Source: GCA-2720975 sp964467985 (GTDB lineage Bacteria > Planctomycetota > UBA1135 > GCA-002686595). Taken from it: a DNA stretch of 64,000 bases. The translations under genes and the position numbers were made by a program. The stretch spans positions 124,001 to 188,000 of the forward strand of contig CAYXTP010000007.1 in the NCBI GenBank assembly GCA_964467985.1, written 5' to 3'. Below are positions 53,727 through 61,781 of this stretch, piece by piece (within the stretch, counting starts at the first letter, position 1; each line of letters opens with the position of its first letter). The notes beneath the pieces were generated by a model. That model had not been told where the DNA came from. It ran no database searches and saw only the letters and a list, made by a program, of their open reading frames with translations.

Positions 53727-56700
53727 TCAGTGATCATCGCGCTGACGAGCGGAGCCTCCGTCCTCGTCGCTTTCCTGCTCTGCGAGAGCTTCCAGCGCCT
53801 CTTCGAACTCAACCCAGCGCTCATCGGTCTCACCAGGATCATTCTTCACCTCGAACTCCTGCGTCATGACGTTTCCGTCCACGGTGAGTTCCACCGTATA
53901 CGTCCCGATGGACACTCGGCTACCACCGCGGCGGCGTCGGCCGCCAAACCGGCTACCAGTCGGCCGATTGGTCGTCGGCTGGTTCACCGTGCGGTTCCAG
54001 TCGGCTAGGTGCAGCCCCTTGTCTCTCGAAGTTTCAAGTTCTCGCACAACAGTGCCCTTGGCGTCCTTGACGACTAGTGAAACCTCTTTGGGGCGCGTGT
54101 TCAACGAATAGTAAATCGCCACTTGCGTGGAGGGGTTTTGGCCAACAAAGCGGCGTGTTCCGCTGCTTCCTCGCGACGGGTCGCGTCGCCAGCGGGTGAC
54201 GTCAGCCGGGTCGAACAGAGAGGCATCCTCGTCGCGCGCCTTCTCCGTCATTTGACGCAGCGGTGCGACATTCAAAATCCACACTGAGCGCCCGTGGGTT
54301 CCCGCGATCAGTTCGCCACTGGTGGGGTGCTGGGCGAAGTCGTGAACGGCAACCGTGGGCAAGCCGTTGCCGAGCTCAGTCCAGCTCTCACCGCGATCGG
54401 TAGACACGTAGGCCCGGTGCTCGGTGCCCAGATAAAGAATGTCGGGATCGGTGATGTCTTCAGCGAGATCTCGTGCCGATCCGGCGGAGTCTGGAAGGTT
54501 GCCGCGTAGTGACTCCCAGGTCGTGCCGTTGTCCTCGGATACGTAGACGTAGGGTCGTGTGTCGTCTGAGCGGTGTGCATCAAAGGTGACGTAGACCCAC
54601 TCGCGCTTATGAGCAGACGGGGTAATCGAACTCACGTAGAACCGCCCCGGTAGAAGTTGGTCGATCGTGTTCTTGATGAATTTCTTGGGTTTCTCGTCGG
54701 AGTCTTCCTCGGTCTGGGGAGCCTCTTCAGCTGCCGCAGGCTCTTCCAGGATGGGTTCCTCCTGGGTTTCATCGTGGACAGCGACCTCGACATCAACCTC
54801 TTCGACGAGTTCCTCAGCAACCTCGTCACCCTGCTCGCGTTCACCCTCGAAGCTGAACGTGAAAGCTCCGCCTGCCCCTGTGATACTGCCATTGAGGGCA
54901 TCGTCCTCCAGCACGGCCTTGAACGTGAGTTCAACATCCCGGGGTTTGAAGGTGAACGACAGGGCTTGGGTCTCAGCATCCCACTGACCGTCGGCGATCT
55001 TGCCCGAGCCAATTTGCGCATCGACCTTGCCGGTCAACTTGCCCTCGGCATCGAGTGCCAGGTCCAACGTGAAACTCATGTCCTCGTCACCGCCAGTGCG
55101 ATCGCCTGTGATCTCACAGTTCCAATGGCCGCTGATCGAATCGGCGTTTGTGATCAAGCTGCCAAGTGACACGATCTGAGCCTTGGGGGCTTCGGCAACT
55201 TCGTTCTTGACGGCGTTCCGGCCACCGTCGTCGCCTTCGTCGGCGGTCTCGTCCTCAACGGCTTCTTCTTCGCTCGGACCATTAAGCGCGAACAGATCAA
55301 TCCACTCACGCCCGCCATCGCGGGTCGTCCAGAGCGAGCCGTCGTCCGTACCTACATAAAGAATGTCCGGGTCCGACGGGTTCTCCGCCAATGAAGTGGC
55401 TGACCCACGATCGGTACGCGTGATGTCGGGCGAGATGGCACGGCCCCGGTTGCCGCGGTCCAGAGACTTGAATACCCGGTTGCCGGCACTGTAAAAGATG
55501 CCCGAGTTGGCGTTGGAGAGGATGAAAGGCGTATTCCAGTTGAAGCGGTTGCCAGATCCTCGACCTGAGGACGGACGCGCAGAGCCGCCCTCTCCCGTCC
55601 GCAAGTTGCGCCGACCCATACCTCCATTCTGACTCTCGTAGTAGACGAGGTCGGGGTCATTGGGGTCCACACGACACACGAACCCGTCGCCTCCACCAAT
55701 CCTGATCCAATCGGTGTTCAGGGTTCCGGAGCTCGACCGGTTGGGTCCTCCCCACGAGCCGTTGTCTTGCAGGCCCCCGTACACCATGTAGTCCTCTCTG
55801 GGGTCTACCGCGACGTTGTAGAACTGCCCGATGGCCACGTGGTTGTGATGGTCCCAGTTCTCCATCCGATCCCAGGTCACGTACAAGCCGCCGTCGTTAC
55901 CCAGCATGATGTGCCGGCCATCTTGCGGGTCGACCCACATGGCGTGGTGGTCAACGTGTACGGATCCATCATGGCCATCAGAAGTGAAGGTCTCTCCCCC
56001 ATCCTTTGAGCGGTAGAGGGAGGTCCCCAACACGTAGATGTGATCGGAGTTGCTGGGGTCTACACGCACTTCCGAGTAGTACATGGGGCGCGGGTTGACG
56101 GAGTTGATGCGCGTCCAGGTCAGGCCCGCATCCTCCGAGCGGAAGAGTCCACCGTGATCGTGGCCAGCGGCACCCTGTTGGTCTTGGATGTTCTCTCGTT
56201 GGCCTCCCAAGCCTCCAGAAAAGGGGCCAGGTGAGGGATATCCGAGGCTATCAGTGTTGTCTTCTCCGACGGGGGAGCCACCCAAGGCAAACTCAAACGT
56301 GAAGGACTCCTTGTCCCGTACGACCTCGACTTCAACGGTGTCTTCCGCTTTGTATTCAAGTAGTGAGTCCACCAGTGAGTCCCAGCCCAGGACCGTGGAT
56401 CCGTCAAAACGCACGAGCAGGTCGCCATCTTTGAAACCGGCCTCGGCGGCGGGCCCTTCTTCAGTGACTTGAGTCACGCGCGCGCCCACTTCACCCGCAC
56501 TCTCGCCGCGCAGTCCCATGTAAGGCGCATCGGCCCGGTCCTGAGTGATGCGCTCGGACTCAACCACTGCGTAAACCACGTTCGGGTCAGCCAGGTACCA
56601 ATCCAGACCGATGCGACCCAGCGTCACGGAGGGCAAACCCTTTGTGATCTTGGTGAATGTGGCTGCGCCATCTGTTGTGCGGTAGAGGCCGCTGCCCGGA

Positions 56701-57491
56701 CCCCATTTCTTGGCGGGGTCGTTGCTGCAATACAGGTCACGCTCGCGCTCGTACATGGCGACCAGCAACACCTCGGGGTTGCCGGGTTGCATGCGGATGT
56801 CAATCACGCCTGTCATGTCATCCACGAACAGCATCTTCTCCCAGTTCTCACCACCATCGGTTGTCTTGAAGAGGCCGCGTTCGTCGTTGGGTCCCCAAAG
56901 GTGACCCAGCGCACCCACGTAGACCACGTCCGGGTTCTCGGGGTGAATCAGAATCGTGCTGATCTGGAACGAGTCCTTGAGACCCATGTGGTGCCAAGAG
57001 TCACCGCCGTCGTACGACTTGTAGACGCCGTCGCCCCATGAGACGGAGTTGCGCGGGTTGTTCTCGCCCGTGCCAACCCAGACTTGGTCGGGGTGGGAGC
57101 GCGAGACGGCCACCGCGCCGATCGAACTCGTGCTCTGGTTCGTGAATTGGTGTTCGTAGGTTACGCCGTTGTTTGTGGTCTTGAGCAGTCCACCTCCAGC
57201 CGTCCCGACCCAATAGGTGCTGTGGGTTTCTGGGTGCACGTCCATGCACGTGATGCGCCCGCCCATGTTCGCGGGGCCGATTGAACGCCAATTGAGCTGT
57301 TCCGACCAGGACAACGGCAGGCTGCCTTGCAGGCGCTTGCGAACCTCGGCCTTGGGGGGTGCGGGCTCCTCAACAGCCTCTGTTTGAGTCGTTTCGGTCG
57401 CTACGGCTTCGTCCTGGGCGTTGGCCAGGAGAGGTGCGGCTAGAAACAGGGGCGTGGCGAGGAGGGACGACAGGCGGGGCAGGTGAGTCAT
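53727..57491 (-). CDS. Secreted sortilin/VPS10-like BNR-repeat beta-propeller protein with PDZ domain
   Basis: A 1254-residue exported protein with signal peptide (LATPLFLAAPLLANAQ). From about residue 65 it carries many BNR/Asp-box repeats such as KTTNNGVTY, KSYDGGDSW, KTTDGGENW, RSEDAGLTW and RSKDGGETF, the hallmark of sortilin-type ten-bladed propellers. A PDZ-like insertion lies at about 330-405 (VTQVTEEGPAAEAGFKDGDLLVRFDG). A second insertion at about 770-970 contains a beta-rich unit and long Glu-rich low-complexity sequence. The C-terminus has a FlgD-like Ig segment, EVSLVVKDAKGTVVREL. Homologs are frequent in Planctomycetota and Bacteroidota; function is unproven. Expected outside the cytoplasm. 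Confidence 0.85.
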   Translation of the reverse strand: MTHLPRLSSLLATPLFLAAPLLANAQDEAVATETTQTEAVEEPAPPKAEVRKRLQGSLPLSWSEQLNWRSIGPANMGGRITCMDVHPETHSTYWVGTAGGGLLKTTNNGVTYEHQFTNQSTSSIGAVAVSRSHPDQVWVGTGENNPRNSVSWGDGVYKSYDGGDSWHHMGLKDSFQISTILIHPENPDVVYVGALGHLWGPNDERGLFKTTDGGENWEKMLFVDDMTGVIDIRMQPGNPEVLLVAMYERERDLYCSNDPAKKWGPGSGLYRTTDGAATFTKITKGLPSVTLGRIGLDWYLADPNVVYAVVESERITQDRADAPYMGLRGESAGEVGARVTQVTEEGPAAEAGFKDGDLLVRFDGSTVLGWDSLVDSLLEYKAEDTVEVEVVRDKESFTFEFALGGSPVGEDNTDSLGYPSPGPFSGGLGGQRENIQDQQGAAGHDHGGLFRSEDAGLTWTRINSVNPRPMYYSEVRVDPSNSDHIYVLGTSLYRSKDGGETFTSDGHDGSVHVDHHAMWVDPQDGRHIMLGNDGGLYVTWDRMENWDHHNHVAIGQFYNVAVDPREDYMVYGGLQDNGSWGGPNRSSSGTLNTDWIRIGGGDGFVCRVDPNDPDLVYYESQNGGMGRRNLRTGEGGSARPSSGRGSGNRFNWNTPFILSNANSGIFYSAGNRVFKSLDRGNRGRAISPDITRTDRGSATSLAENPSDPDILYVGTDDGSLWTTRDGGREWIDLFALNGPSEEEAVEDETADEGDDGGRNAVKNEVAEAPKAQIVSLGSLITNADSISGHWNCEITGDRTGGDEDMSFTLDLALDAEGKLTGKVDAQIGSGKIADGQWDAETQALSFTFKPRDVELTFKAVLEDDALNGSITGAGGAFTFSFEGEREQGDEVAEELVEEVDVEVAVHDETQEEPILEEPAAAEEAPQTEEDSDEKPKKFIKNTIDQLLPGRFYVSSITPSAHKREWVYVTFDAHRSDDTRPYVYVSEDNGTTWESLRGNLPDSAGSARDLAEDITDPDILYLGTEHRAYVSTDRGESWTELGNGLPTVAVHDFAQHPTSGELIAGTHGRSVWILNVAPLRQMTEKARDEDASLFDPADVTRWRRDPSRGSSGTRRFVGQNPSTQVAIYYSLNTRPKEVSLVVKDAKGTVVRELETSRDKGLHLADWNRTVNQPTTNRPTGSRFGGRRRRGGSRVSIGTYTVELTVDGNVMTQEFEVKNDPGETDERWVEFEEALEALAEQESDEDGGSARQRDDH

Positions 57492-57618
57492 GGTTGAAGC
57501 TGGGGCCCGGTGGGGGGGACGGAACGAGAGCTAAGCCCAAGTGTACCCATACTTCAAAAACCCGCCCAAAAGCGAGTTGCAAGGATTGCGTCAACCTGGG
57601 ACGAAATCCGCCGACTAG

Positions 57619-58782
57619 TTAGTCCAGAATGGGCAGGGAGGCGAACGAGCGGACCGCGATGCGCTGCGCCGCCTTGCCCGCTACCTCTCGGAAGCTTTCG
57701 CCCAACGGCGAGGTCGGATCCGCAACCACGATCGGATCGCCACCATCGCCCCCCACGCGCACCGCGGGGTCCAGGGGGACGCTGCCCAGCAACGGGAACC
57801 CGTGTTTGTCCGCCAGTGCCTGCGCTCCGCCCGACCCGAACATGTCCACGACTGTTCGGAAGCGGCCTTCGGAGTCCGCCGCGCAGATCTCCTCAGTCGA
57901 GCCCAATGTGAGACGCACCTGCGCGCCCTCTTGCAGGCCATCGACCATGCCTTCCACCAGGAGGCCGGACATGTTCTCCACGATGCCCAGGATCTCTGTA
58001 TTGACCTGCTTGAACATGGTGATTGCCTTGCCCACGTCAAAGGTGGCCACAGCCTGAGGGGTCGTCACGATGATGGCACCGGTTAGAGGCACCAGTTGGG
58101 CCAAGGACAACTGTGCGTCACCGGTCCCGGGCGGCATGTCCACCAATAGGTAGTCCAACTCGCCCCACTCCACGTCACTCAGGAACTGCTCGATCAGCTT
58201 GTGGACCATGGGCCCACGCCAGACTGCGGGCTTGTCATCGGCCAGCAGGTAGCCCACGGACATGGTCTTCACACCGAAGCGTTCCTTGGGAACCAAAGCC
58301 GGTCGGTCCGGGTTGCCGCCGTGATCGGGCTGCCCTTTGAGACCCATCATCATCGGAATATCAGGGCCGTAGATGTCGCAGTCGAGCAGGCCTACTCGTG
58401 CTCCCGTGGCGGCTAGGGCACAAGCCAGGTTGACGGATACGGTGCTCTTGCCCACGCCCCCCTTGCCACTTGAGACAGCGACGATGTGCTTGATGTGTTC
58501 GGCCAGCTTGTGAGTCGGACCCTCCTGGCTGCGCACCTCAGCGGTCATTTCCACTTCCACTTCTTCGATCCCCGGTACCGCCAACACGAATTGGCGCGCC
58601 TGCTCTCGCAGTTGGTCTTTTACCGGGCAAGCGGGGGTTGTGAGCCTGATGGCCACATCCGCCTTCGTCCCATCGACCTCACACCGGGTAACAAATCCGA
58701 GGGCGACGATGTCCTGATGTAGGTCCGGATCAATGACTTGACGCAGTGCGTCGAGTACCTGGTCTGATGTGGCTTGGCTCAC
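57619..58782 (-). CDS. mrp: Mrp/NBP35-family P-loop ATPase lacking the CxxC motif
   Basis: A 387-residue protein if started at GTG 58782; an ATG 87 bp upstream adds unconserved residues. Residues 1-85 are a MIP18/DUF59 domain (VIDPDLHQDIVALGFV). Then follow the deviant Walker A SSGKGGVGKSTVSVNLA, DCDIYGPDIPMMMG and LVDMPPGTGDAQLS. Mrp proteins usually carry Fe-S clusters at CxxC after ENMS. Here GIVENMSGLLVEG leads into an insertion of about 30 residues with a single Cys before the conserved FGSGGAQALADKHGFPLLGSVPL. It is probably a Fe-S assembly-related ATPase with changed cluster handling. Confidence 0.88.
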   Translation of the reverse strand: MSQATSDQVLDALRQVIDPDLHQDIVALGFVTRCEVDGTKADVAIRLTTPACPVKDQLREQARQFVLAVPGIEEVEVEMTAEVRSQEGPTHKLAEHIKHIVAVSSGKGGVGKSTVSVNLACALAATGARVGLLDCDIYGPDIPMMMGLKGQPDHGGNPDRPALVPKERFGVKTMSVGYLLADDKPAVWRGPMVHKLIEQFLSDVEWGELDYLLVDMPPGTGDAQLSLAQLVPLTGAIIVTTPQAVATFDVGKAITMFKQVNTEILGIVENMSGLLVEGMVDGLQEGAQVRLTLGSTEEICAADSEGRFRTVVDMFGSGGAQALADKHGFPLLGSVPLDPAVRVGGDGGDPIVVADPTSPLGESFREVAGKAAQRIAVRSFASLPILD

Positions 58783-58884
58783 GGTGGAATCGGGGTAGGA
58801 GGGCTCTGGGGTCGAGCGGATCGTGCGTTTTCCGGGCAACAAGAATAAGTCCGCCCAGCGGATCCGCAAGGCCCACCGGGGGCT

Positions 58885-60402
58885 CTACTCGCCTTCCTCG
58901 TCCTCACCTACCAGCAGGCCCGCGTACCCCATTTCCTGCATCTTGCGGCGCATCGCCTCAGCCTTGGATCCGTCGAGCTGTTCCCCTCCCGACTCGTAGC
59001 GGTCGAGGTACTCCATTAGGCGCTCCGTCAGGCGCGCGGCCTGGTCGGGGCGCGAGCCAAAGAGATTGGTTCGTTCGAGTGGATCGACACGCAAGTCGAA
59101 TAGTTGCGGTTGGGTGAGGTCCCGCTCCATTCCATAGGTGGTCGGCAAGACGAGCTTCAAGCCAGTCTCCTCGTCTCGCAGGCTGAGGCCGTGGATGACA
59201 TACGAATAGGTCTCGAGTCGCCAGGCTCCCTCGTCAACCCGGTCCTGCATGAGCGCAGTCAAGTCGAGTCCATGCAAGTCAGGTGGCCGCTCGAGGCCGC
59301 ACAAACTGACCAGAGTCGGAAAGAGGTCAACGTTTTCCACTGGCTCGTCGAATTTGCGGCCCGCCGGAACCCCAGGGCCCGACAGGATAATCGGCGTGCG
59401 CAGGGCCTGTTCGGCCAAGTGATAGCCGTGACTCTGGAAGAAGAATGCGTTGGGCGGCATCTGCTTGAGACGATCGGCTGGGGCAGCGGTGACGTTCTCC
59501 CAAAGCTCCTCGCCGTGATCCGAGGCGATGACCACGAGCAAGTTCTCGCTGACTCCCAGTTCGTCGAGCCGTTCGAGCAGGTGGCCGAGCGCGATGTCTG
59601 TGAAGCGCACCTCGTGGTCGTAGGCGTTGCGCTGTCGCTGAATCTGATTGAGCGCCTGGGTCCAGTTGGGGTCCGCATCCGGAGCCACGGGCCCACGCGC
59701 AGAAAGCATCTGCTGCTGCCAGCCCTCAGGCAAGATGGGCGGGGCCGAGGCAAGTGGCTGGTCAGCTAGGAACTCTTGCCTCCCCCTGTACGGGGCATGG
59801 GGGTCGCTGGGCTGGGCGTAGAGAAACAGCGGCCTGCGCTGGCCTTGCTCGTCAAGCGTCAGAGCTTCGACCAGGGCCTGATCGACCCACTCAATGAGAG
59901 CATCGAAGTGCGCGGGGGACTTGCGCTTGCCGTCGGCCCCTTCGCGGGGGATGTAGCGCTCAAAGCCGCGCTCGAAGCCAGCGCCCGGGTCGAGCAGCGA
60001 ATTGGCCACGACGCCCACTGTGGAGTACCCCGCGGCTTGGAAAGCCTCCGCCAGGGTCGTGCGGTTCTCGTCGGGCCGCTCAAAATGAGCCGTGGGGTAT
60101 TGGCTCGTCAGCATGGAGCACATGGACGGCACAGTCCACGGCGCCTGGGCAGAGGCGCGCGTGAAGACGCTGCCCTGTTCAGCCAGTCCATCCATGACCG
60201 GTGTCAGTCCACGCTCGTTTCCGTAGCTGCCCAAGCGGTCCGCACGCAGGGTGTCCACGACCAAGAAAAGAACATCCGGCCTTGCCGAGGGCTCGCCTGT
60301 CTTTGAGTCCGAGCAACCCGCCAAGAGGGCTAGGACCAGGGCGCAGAACCGGAGGGACCCGCGCGAGGCCCGCGGCTGGAAATTGGAGAGGGTTCGGCTC
60401 AT
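58885..60402 (-). CDS. Second sulfatase-like lipoprotein hydrolase
   Basis: A 505-residue alkaline-phosphatase-superfamily protein with lipobox LALLAGC (Cys30). Metal and catalytic motifs are VLFLVVDTLRADRLGSYG, AQPSDPHAPYRG and VIASDHGEELWEN. The nucleophile site reads APWTVPSMCS, with Thr90 at the position of formylglycine precursors, as in the gene at 16091. The C-terminus EMGYAGLLVGEDEEGE follows a coiled Arg/Met-rich helix. It lies 102 bp downstream of nothing on its own strand except the region 60403-60761, and reads toward mrp. Phosphodiesterase or phosphotransferase activity is as likely as sulfatase activity. Confidence 0.82.
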   Translation of the reverse strand: MSRTLSNFQPRASRGSLRFCALVLALLAGCSDSKTGEPSARPDVLFLVVDTLRADRLGSYGNERGLTPVMDGLAEQGSVFTRASAQAPWTVPSMCSMLTSQYPTAHFERPDENRTTLAEAFQAAGYSTVGVVANSLLDPGAGFERGFERYIPREGADGKRKSPAHFDALIEWVDQALVEALTLDEQGQRRPLFLYAQPSDPHAPYRGRQEFLADQPLASAPPILPEGWQQQMLSARGPVAPDADPNWTQALNQIQRQRNAYDHEVRFTDIALGHLLERLDELGVSENLLVVIASDHGEELWENVTAAPADRLKQMPPNAFFFQSHGYHLAEQALRTPIILSGPGVPAGRKFDEPVENVDLFPTLVSLCGLERPPDLHGLDLTALMQDRVDEGAWRLETYSYVIHGLSLRDEETGLKLVLPTTYGMERDLTQPQLFDLRVDPLERTNLFGSRPDQAARLTERLMEYLDRYESGGEQLDGSKAEAMRRKMQEMGYAGLLVGEDEEGE

Positions 60403-60761
60403 GGGCGGCGGTGAATTCTAGCTGTGCGGGCACGCTGCTGGCCTCCTCGCCGGGGTGTTCCTAATCCTCGCAGCAACGAGCCGGAATCCAATCCGGGAAT
60501 TTCGCAGGAATGAGGTGACCACCGCCCAAGGCGCCCGCAGGGGATCATGGGAATTCTCACGATCGGGCCGTCTCAAAAGGAAACGAGGAGCCACCCCGGT
60601 CAGCACTAGATCGCCCCGAGCCCCTGATTCAGGTCCGATCGTTCGACAATCCGTCGAAAGTGAGGGATGCTCTTAGGGAATCCTTGGAATCGTTGCAGCC
60701 CCAGAGTGCGTATGCTGGGAATTCGGAACTATCCCACCCCGCTTCCAAGAGTCACTCGTCC
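60403..60761. other. Divergent intergenic region without a gene
   Basis: This 359-bp stretch separates the minus-strand sulfatase-like gene from the plus-strand membrane protein pair. Short open frames exist but have no recognisable protein character. It should hold the two divergent promoters. I see no convincing -35/-10 pair, terminator or repeat in it. Confidence 0.6.
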
Positions 60762-61166
60762 ATGACCCCCCCCAAGAATCCCCCCCAGGAGAAGCGCGAC
60801 CGGCAGCGCTTGATCCAGTCTTTTGCCCACTTGGATCGGCACGCGCTGGGGCTCAGTTGTGGCATCGTTGCCTCGGTGGTCCTGTTCTTCATGACTGTCG
60901 CTATGACCGTCAAGGGGCCGGTCAAGTGCATGGCCTGCCTCGATCCAAATGCGGGCCTACACAGGGGCCCGCACCTCGAGCTGCTCTCCTACTTCTTGCC
61001 CGGTTACTCGGTCGGCTGGGGTGGAGCGTTCATCGGCCTGGGTTGGGGATTGGTCGTCGGATACTTGGTGGGGCATCTCTTTGCCGCCTTCCTGAACGTT
61101 TACCACCGCGTCTACTTGCGCATGATCGAGCGTCGCCTGCGCCACGAGGGGCTGTCCAATGGTTGA
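60762..61166 (+). CDS. Small membrane protein with one HLELLSYFLPGY repeat unit
   Basis: A 134-residue protein started at ATG 60762, giving MTPPKNPPQEKRDRQRL. It has two membrane segments, LSCGIVASVVLFFMTVAMTV and FIGLGWGLVVGYLVGHLFAAF. Between them lies the segment GPHLELLSYFLPGYSVGWGG, which recurs twice in the next protein. A CMAC motif precedes it. It overlaps the following gene by 8 bp. I do not recognise the family. Neighbouring polysaccharide-type genes suggest a cell-envelope role. Confidence 0.7.
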   Translation: MTPPKNPPQEKRDRQRLIQSFAHLDRHALGLSCGIVASVVLFFMTVAMTVKGPVKCMACLDPNAGLHRGPHLELLSYFLPGYSVGWGGAFIGLGWGLVVGYLVGHLFAAFLNVYHRVYLRMIERRLRHEGLSNG

Positions 61167-61779
61167 GCACTCTCCCAGCGTGACGAACGTCTTGGCCCGC
61201 ATGAACGCTTTGTGGCTAGGGGCCAGCTGCTCGATTTTCATGGCGCTTGCACTTGGAACGGCGACGCTTGTGCTCGTTCTGCAAGGCAGTGAGTCCTCGT
61301 ACCACCTGAATCTCCTGGTCCAGTTCTTCCCCGGCTATTCAGTAACTGCCGGTGGAGCGGTCGTGGGTGCACTGTGGGCAGCCGCGGTGACCTTTGTGAG
61401 CACCACTCCGGTTGCGTGGCTGTACTACCGCAACCTGCTCTCCAAGCTGCCCGACGATGAGGTCGGGGCCGAGCCCTCTGACACAACAGGCACCTTGCAG
61501 GACGCCGTATTGCGGCTGAAAAAGCGCGAGTTCGCCATGGCCATTGGCTTGTTGGCCGGAACGGCCATGTTTGTCGCCACGACGCTGCTCATCATCAACC
61601 ACGACCCGGGCAAGCCGCTCGGGCCGCACCTCAAGCTCCTGGGGCACTTCCTGCCCGGGTACAAAATCACCTGGACAGGCAGCGTCCTGGGATTTGTGTA
61701 CCTCAGTGTTCTGGGAGGGGGCGCCGCGCTCTTCGTAGCGGCGTTCTATAACCGGCTCGTCGAAGCCAGTGAGAAGTAA
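61159..61779 (+). CDS. Membrane protein with two internal repeats of the same family
   Basis: A 206-residue protein with four membrane segments arranged as two tandem copies. Each copy has a hydrophobic helix ending in a short periplasmic part, then HLNLLVQFFPGYSVTAGG (first) or HLKLLGHFLPGYKITWTG (second), then another helix rich in Gly and Ala. The two halves are joined by an acidic loop around KLPDDEVGAEPSD. The previous gene encodes one copy of the same unit, so three copies occur in two coupled genes. I cannot assign the family. It lies 2 bp before the flavoprotein gene. Confidence 0.72.
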   Translation: MVEHSPSVTNVLARMNALWLGASCSIFMALALGTATLVLVLQGSESSYHLNLLVQFFPGYSVTAGGAVVGALWAAAVTFVSTTPVAWLYYRNLLSKLPDDEVGAEPSDTTGTLQDAVLRLKKREFAMAIGLLAGTAMFVATTLLIINHDPGKPLGPHLKLLGHFLPGYKITWTGSVLGFVYLSVLGGGAALFVAAFYNRLVEASEK

Positions 61780-61781
61780 GT

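Noticed and set aside
52367..53869. 500-codon plus-strand open frame across pstS
   Set aside because: It is antisense to pstS, whose lipobox and phosphate-binding motifs are clear, and its translation has no protein-family character. GC-rich third positions keep the opposite frame open.
54657..55169. Plus-strand frames opposite the acidic insertion of the propeller protein
   Set aside because: Leu/Ser-rich products arise from the complement of Glu-rich codons; no independent evidence for a gene.
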